Below, piece after piece: positions 61,181 to 64,000 of a stretch of 64,000 nt of DNA; within the stretch, counting starts at the first letter, position 1; every line of letters begins with the position of its first letter. The notes below the pieces were generated by a model, which ran no database searches, was not told where the DNA came from, and worked only from the letters and a program-made list of their open reading frames with translations. The translations under genes and the position numbers were made by a program. Source of the DNA: Streptomyces sp. NBC_00344 (GTDB lineage Bacteria; Actinomycetota; Actinomycetes; Streptomycetales; Streptomycetaceae); NCBI RefSeq assembly GCF_036088315.1, contig NZ_CP107996.1, positions 310,001 through 374,000 on the forward strand, in the 5' to 3' direction.

Positions 61181-62578
61181 CTACCGGATCAGGGTCTGCC
61201 AGGTGGGCTCCTGGGCGGGATCCAGATTCCGCAACCGGGCGAGCGTGTCCGGGTCCTGCACGTCGAGCCAGTCCGCCAGCTCACGGAAGGACACACAGCG
61301 CACGCCCTTGCGGGGGCACACATCCTGTATCACGTCCTCGACGGCGTCCATGTAGATTCCGCCGTTCCAGTTCTCGAAGTGGTTGCCGATGAACAGCGGC
61401 GCGCGATTGCCGTGGAAGACGCGCTCAAAGCCGTCGAGGTAGGCGTTCTTTGCCTGTTCCTGCCACGTCGCCCACCGGGACGGATCACCCTGGGTGGTGC
61501 CGCCCGTCTGGTTGTAGAGGAAGTTGAAGTCCATGGAGAGAGCCTGGAACGTGCCGCCCGGGTAGGGCAGCAGCTGGAGGGGGAAATCCCAGACACCGTG
61601 CTTCCTGGCCGGCCAGATCTGAAAGTCACCGGCCGAACTCGCGTCGTAGCGCCAGCCGAAAGGCTTGATGGCGGGCAGCAGGGTCTTCTGCCCCTCGAGG
61701 CAGGGCGCGCGCCCGCCTGTGATCTCACGGTCGGGGTCGAAGGGCAGCGGGGGAAGGTCCTTGAAGCCGGTGTTCGTCTTCCAGTTCTTGATGAACTGGT
61801 ATGTCTGGTCGATCTCGCTCTTCCACTCGGCGGGGCTCCACTCGCCACCGCCCTTCTTCCCGCAGAAGTGTCCGTTGAAGTGCGAGCCGATCTCGTCGCC
61901 CTCGGCCCATGCCTTGCGCACCTGCTCCAGGGTCATCCGGATGTGTTCGCGGGTGGGGTACGAGATCGCCGAGTCGCCGACGGAGTGCTGTGGCGGCTTG
62001 TAGAGATGCTTCTTCGACTCCGGCAGTAGGTAGATGCCCGTGAGGAAGAACGTCATATGCGCGTTGTTCTCGCGTGCCACCTTGCGGAACCGCGAGAAGA
62101 GCCTGTCGTCGCCCTGCAGCGCGCCATCCCAGGAGAACACGACGAACTGCGGCGGTTTCTCACCCGGTTTGAGGCGCTCCGGCTTCAGCTGTCCCGGCTG
62201 CGGACCGGTGTACGAGGTGGACCCGTCGCCCAGCACCTTCACCTTCCCGTCCCAGCCCGCCTCGTCGTCCTCTCCGACTGCCCCGGTCGCTGAGCCGGCT
62301 CCGGCAGGTCGTGCGGCTCCGTTCGCGGACGCCGCGATGCCCGGCTGCGGTGACGCTGCGGGCCCGTCGGTGTCGCTGCCGATGAACGGGATTGCCACCA
62401 CCGCGGCCGCCGCGGTGGCAAGCACCACCCCCACGGCGGCACGGACGCGGAACGCGGACAGCGTCACATGCCGTCGGCCGAGCGCGGTACGGAGCGTGCG
62501 GGGTATGCGGGTCATCGCGATGTCACTTCCTGTACGGGTCGACGGGCGGCGTCGTGGGGCAGGGCGCTGCCTCGTCAC
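61181..62578 (-). CDS. Membrane-anchored polysaccharide-deacetylase-like protein
   Basis: 465 residues from GTG 62578, whose GTGA overlaps the PBP stop by 4 bp; ATG 62515 with its own Shine-Dalgarno (AGGAAG) is an alternative. One N-terminal membrane segment (VRAAVGVVLATAAAAVVAIP), a Gly/Ala/Pro linker, then a NodB-like domain: FVVFSWDGALQGD (Asp), ARENNAHMTFFLTGIYLL, GDEIGSHFNGHFCG (metal His pair) and APLFIGNHFENWNGGIYMDA. The large insertions are unusual for the family. It is coupled to a penicillin-binding protein, so wall polysaccharide is the probable substrate. Confidence 0.78.
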   Translation of the reverse strand: MTRQRPAPRRRPSTRTGSDIAMTRIPRTLRTALGRRHVTLSAFRVRAAVGVVLATAAAAVVAIPFIGSDTDGPAASPQPGIAASANGAARPAGAGSATGAVGEDDEAGWDGKVKVLGDGSTSYTGPQPGQLKPERLKPGEKPPQFVVFSWDGALQGDDRLFSRFRKVARENNAHMTFFLTGIYLLPESKKHLYKPPQHSVGDSAISYPTREHIRMTLEQVRKAWAEGDEIGSHFNGHFCGKKGGGEWSPAEWKSEIDQTYQFIKNWKTNTGFKDLPPLPFDPDREITGGRAPCLEGQKTLLPAIKPFGWRYDASSAGDFQIWPARKHGVWDFPLQLLPYPGGTFQALSMDFNFLYNQTGGTTQGDPSRWATWQEQAKNAYLDGFERVFHGNRAPLFIGNHFENWNGGIYMDAVEDVIQDVCPRKGVRCVSFRELADWLDVQDPDTLARLRNLDPAQEPTWQTLIR

Positions 62579-64000
62579 ATGCCGCTCCCATCGGGTCTCC
62601 TGCCGGCCACGGACGTCAGATAGGCGTTCCAGATCCGTGAGGGGTACGTCCGATCGGCCTTGGCATCTCCGCCAAGACCGGTGACCGGCAGCGGCTTCAG
62701 GTCTCCCAGGTTCATGCGGTAGACGACGACGGCCGTCGCCTCCTGCGCGGTGTAGCCCACGAACCAGCCGGCGGTGTGGTCCGCTGTGGTTCCGGCCTTG
62801 CCGGCGGCGCCGGCGGGCGCGTTCGCTGAAGCAGAGCCACCTCCCCGGAGTGCGCCGCGAAGGGCGTCGGTGACCTGAGCGCCGACTTCGGCACTGAAGG
62901 CACGGTCGCGGTGCGGCCGCGCCAGGGCCACGGGTTCACCACCGCGGGATGCCCGGGCCACCGAGAAGGGCTCCGTGTGGACCCCGCCCGCGGCGAACGT
63001 CCCGTAGGCAGCGGCCATCCGCAGGGCGCTCGGCGTCGAGTTGCCGAGTGAGAACCCCGGAACACGTGCCCCGAGGCTGGTGGCGAGGAGCCCGGCGTCC
63101 TGGGCCGCGCGGGCCACCCGCTCATAACCGACGTCCGTACCGAGCTGCATCAGCGGTGCGTTGACCGAGTGCACCATCGCGTCACGCAAACTGATGTGCC
63201 CCCACGAACGGCCCCCGTCGTTCTCTGCCTTGACCACTTTGCCGTTGCGGTCCCAGTAGGGGCCCTCGGGTGTGATGACCGGGATGTCGTCGTCACCGTC
63301 GTAAACGGTGGCCGGGAACACCGGGGTGCGGGGCTCACCGCGTTTTCGCTGCACTCCGTCGCGCAGAGCGGCCGCGTACACGAAGGGGGTGAACGCCGAT
63401 CCGGCGGGGACGGTGATCGAGTTGGATTCGTTGAACCCCTGGGTGAGGAAGTCGGGCCCTCCGTACACGGCGAGTATCCGTCCGTCGGATGCGATCGACG
63501 CTGCGCCGGTGTGCGCATGCCTGTCGGCCGCCCGGTGGGCCGGATCGAAGCCTTTGGTGACCCTGCGTACCGACGTCGCCAGCTCCGTCGTGCGCATTCT
63601 GTCGAACGTCGTGTGGACCTCATAACCGCCCAGGTCGAACGCTGAGTCCGAGATGTGGCCCGCCTTCTGGACATAGGTCTTGGCGAGAGCCGCGAGATAG
63701 CCGGGCTGACCGCTCGCCGTGGAGGGCTTGGGCGGAGCCTTCGGCTCGGGGAAGACCTTGTACGCGGACCGCTCGGCCGGAGACAGCGCTCCGGTGGTGA
63801 CCATCCGGTCGAGGATCCACTTCCAGCGGCGCACCGCCCGGTCATGGTTCTTCGCGCTGATCGCGGGATCGTAGAGGGACGCCCCCTTGAGGACCGAGGC
63901 CAGGAACGCGGCCTCGCTCACCGTGAGATCACCCACCTCCTTGCCGTAGTAGGCCTGAGCTGCCCGCTGGACGCCATACGTTCCCCGGCCGAACCAACTG
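62575..64000 (-). CDS. Class A penicillin-binding protein (5' truncated by window), altered transpeptidase motif
   Basis: The open frame continues past the window end. The visible part begins in the end of the GT51 transglycosylase domain (SWFGRGTYGVQRAAQAYYGK, VGDLTVSEAAFLASVLKGAS) and runs through the transpeptidase domain. Motif 1, normally SxxK, reads SAFT in PAGSAFTPFVYAAA, so the Lys is replaced by Thr. Motif 2 SVN and motif 3 KAG (for KTG) in GKAGTTADHTAGWFVGYT are present. It may have lost transpeptidase activity while retaining glycan polymerisation. Overlaps the deacetylase-like gene by 4 bp. Confidence 0.88.
   Translation of the reverse strand, partial: SWFGRGTYGVQRAAQAYYGKEVGDLTVSEAAFLASVLKGASLYDPAISAKNHDRAVRRWKWILDRMVTTGALSPAERSAYKVFPEPKAPPKPSTASGQPGYLAALAKTYVQKAGHISDSAFDLGGYEVHTTFDRMRTTELATSVRRVTKGFDPAHRAADRHAHTGAASIASDGRILAVYGGPDFLTQGFNESNSITVPAGSAFTPFVYAAALRDGVQRKRGEPRTPVFPATVYDGDDDIPVITPEGPYWDRNGKVVKAENDGGRSWGHISLRDAMVHSVNAPLMQLGTDVGYERVARAAQDAGLLATSLGARVPGFSLGNSTPSALRMAAAYGTFAAGGVHTEPFSVARASRGGEPVALARPHRDRAFSAEVGAQVTDALRGALRGGGSASANAPAGAAGKAGTTADHTAGWFVGYTAQEATAVVVYRMNLGDLKPLPVTGLGGDAKADRTYPSRIWNAYLTSVAGRRPDGSGM

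Noticed and set aside
1..64000. tRNA, rRNA, transposase or integrase genes
   Set aside because: None recognised on either strand by motif; no terminal inverted repeats or target duplications seen.

Overview
The window looks like a stretch of Streptomyces chromosome. GC content and GC3 are high throughout. It carries a chaplin, SpoIIE-type phosphatases, a SigB/F/G-type sigma factor, small Streptomyces-type families (DUF5997, DUF6381, DUF4235, CsbD) and many secreted enzymes. Single genes and short operons alternate in direction, and several genes are decayed. That pattern suggests a non-core part of the chromosome. I saw no rRNA, tRNA, CRISPR array, prophage or transposase.

Layout. 0-9.5 kb: end of a SpoIIE/ATPase protein, a TetR-SDR divergon with paired operators, an APH-like kinase, a decayed zone (alpha/beta-hydrolase remnant and a DHFR-family gene whose middle is inverted), an aldo/keto reductase, a YciO protein, a SnoaL-PadR divergon, a chaplin and a methyltransferase. 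10-20 kb: DUF5997/LysR-domain pair, DUF1203, RidA, lipoprotein, ICL/PEP-mutase enzyme, MarR-epoxide hydrolase operon, truncated GNAT, DUF6381, a lamin-tail secreted protein and a tendamistat-like alpha-amylase inhibitor. 20-25 kb: an ABC exporter under a SoxR-like promoter, a zinc-ribbon/ECF sigma fusion and an SDR-like protein. 25-32 kb: two nearly identical lytic transglycosylase genes with a shared conserved leader flank a DAG-kinase fusion and a KimA-like potassium importer. 32-38 kb: a reverse-strand cluster of two GH79-like glycosidases, a sodium/solute symporter and a secreted protein.

38-50 kb is a stress-signalling block: two multidomain SpoIIE phosphatases, DUF2252, then sigma factor - RsbQ-like hydrolase - RsbP-like PAS phosphatase - STAS antagonist in one direction. 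A STAS-like gene and a translationally coupled 56-residue acidic CPCC peptide diverge from it. Next come a small membrane protein and CsbD, the latter with a SigB-type promoter. 50-64 kb: ATP-dependent ligase, MpaB-like oxygenase, alpha/beta hydrolase, a FadR-type regulator divergent from an aminotransferase-permease pair, a large secreted repeat protein, DUF4235, a GH75 chitosanase with a CsnR-like operator, and a deacetylase-like protein coupled to a class A PBP that runs off the window.

Functional themes are partner-switching stress control, cell-wall remodelling (SLT enzymes, PBP, deacetylase) linked to ion and lipid homeostasis, and extracellular polysaccharide use. Several repressor-operator pairs can be read directly from the sequence. 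Family assignments come from recognising motifs by eye; no database search was run.
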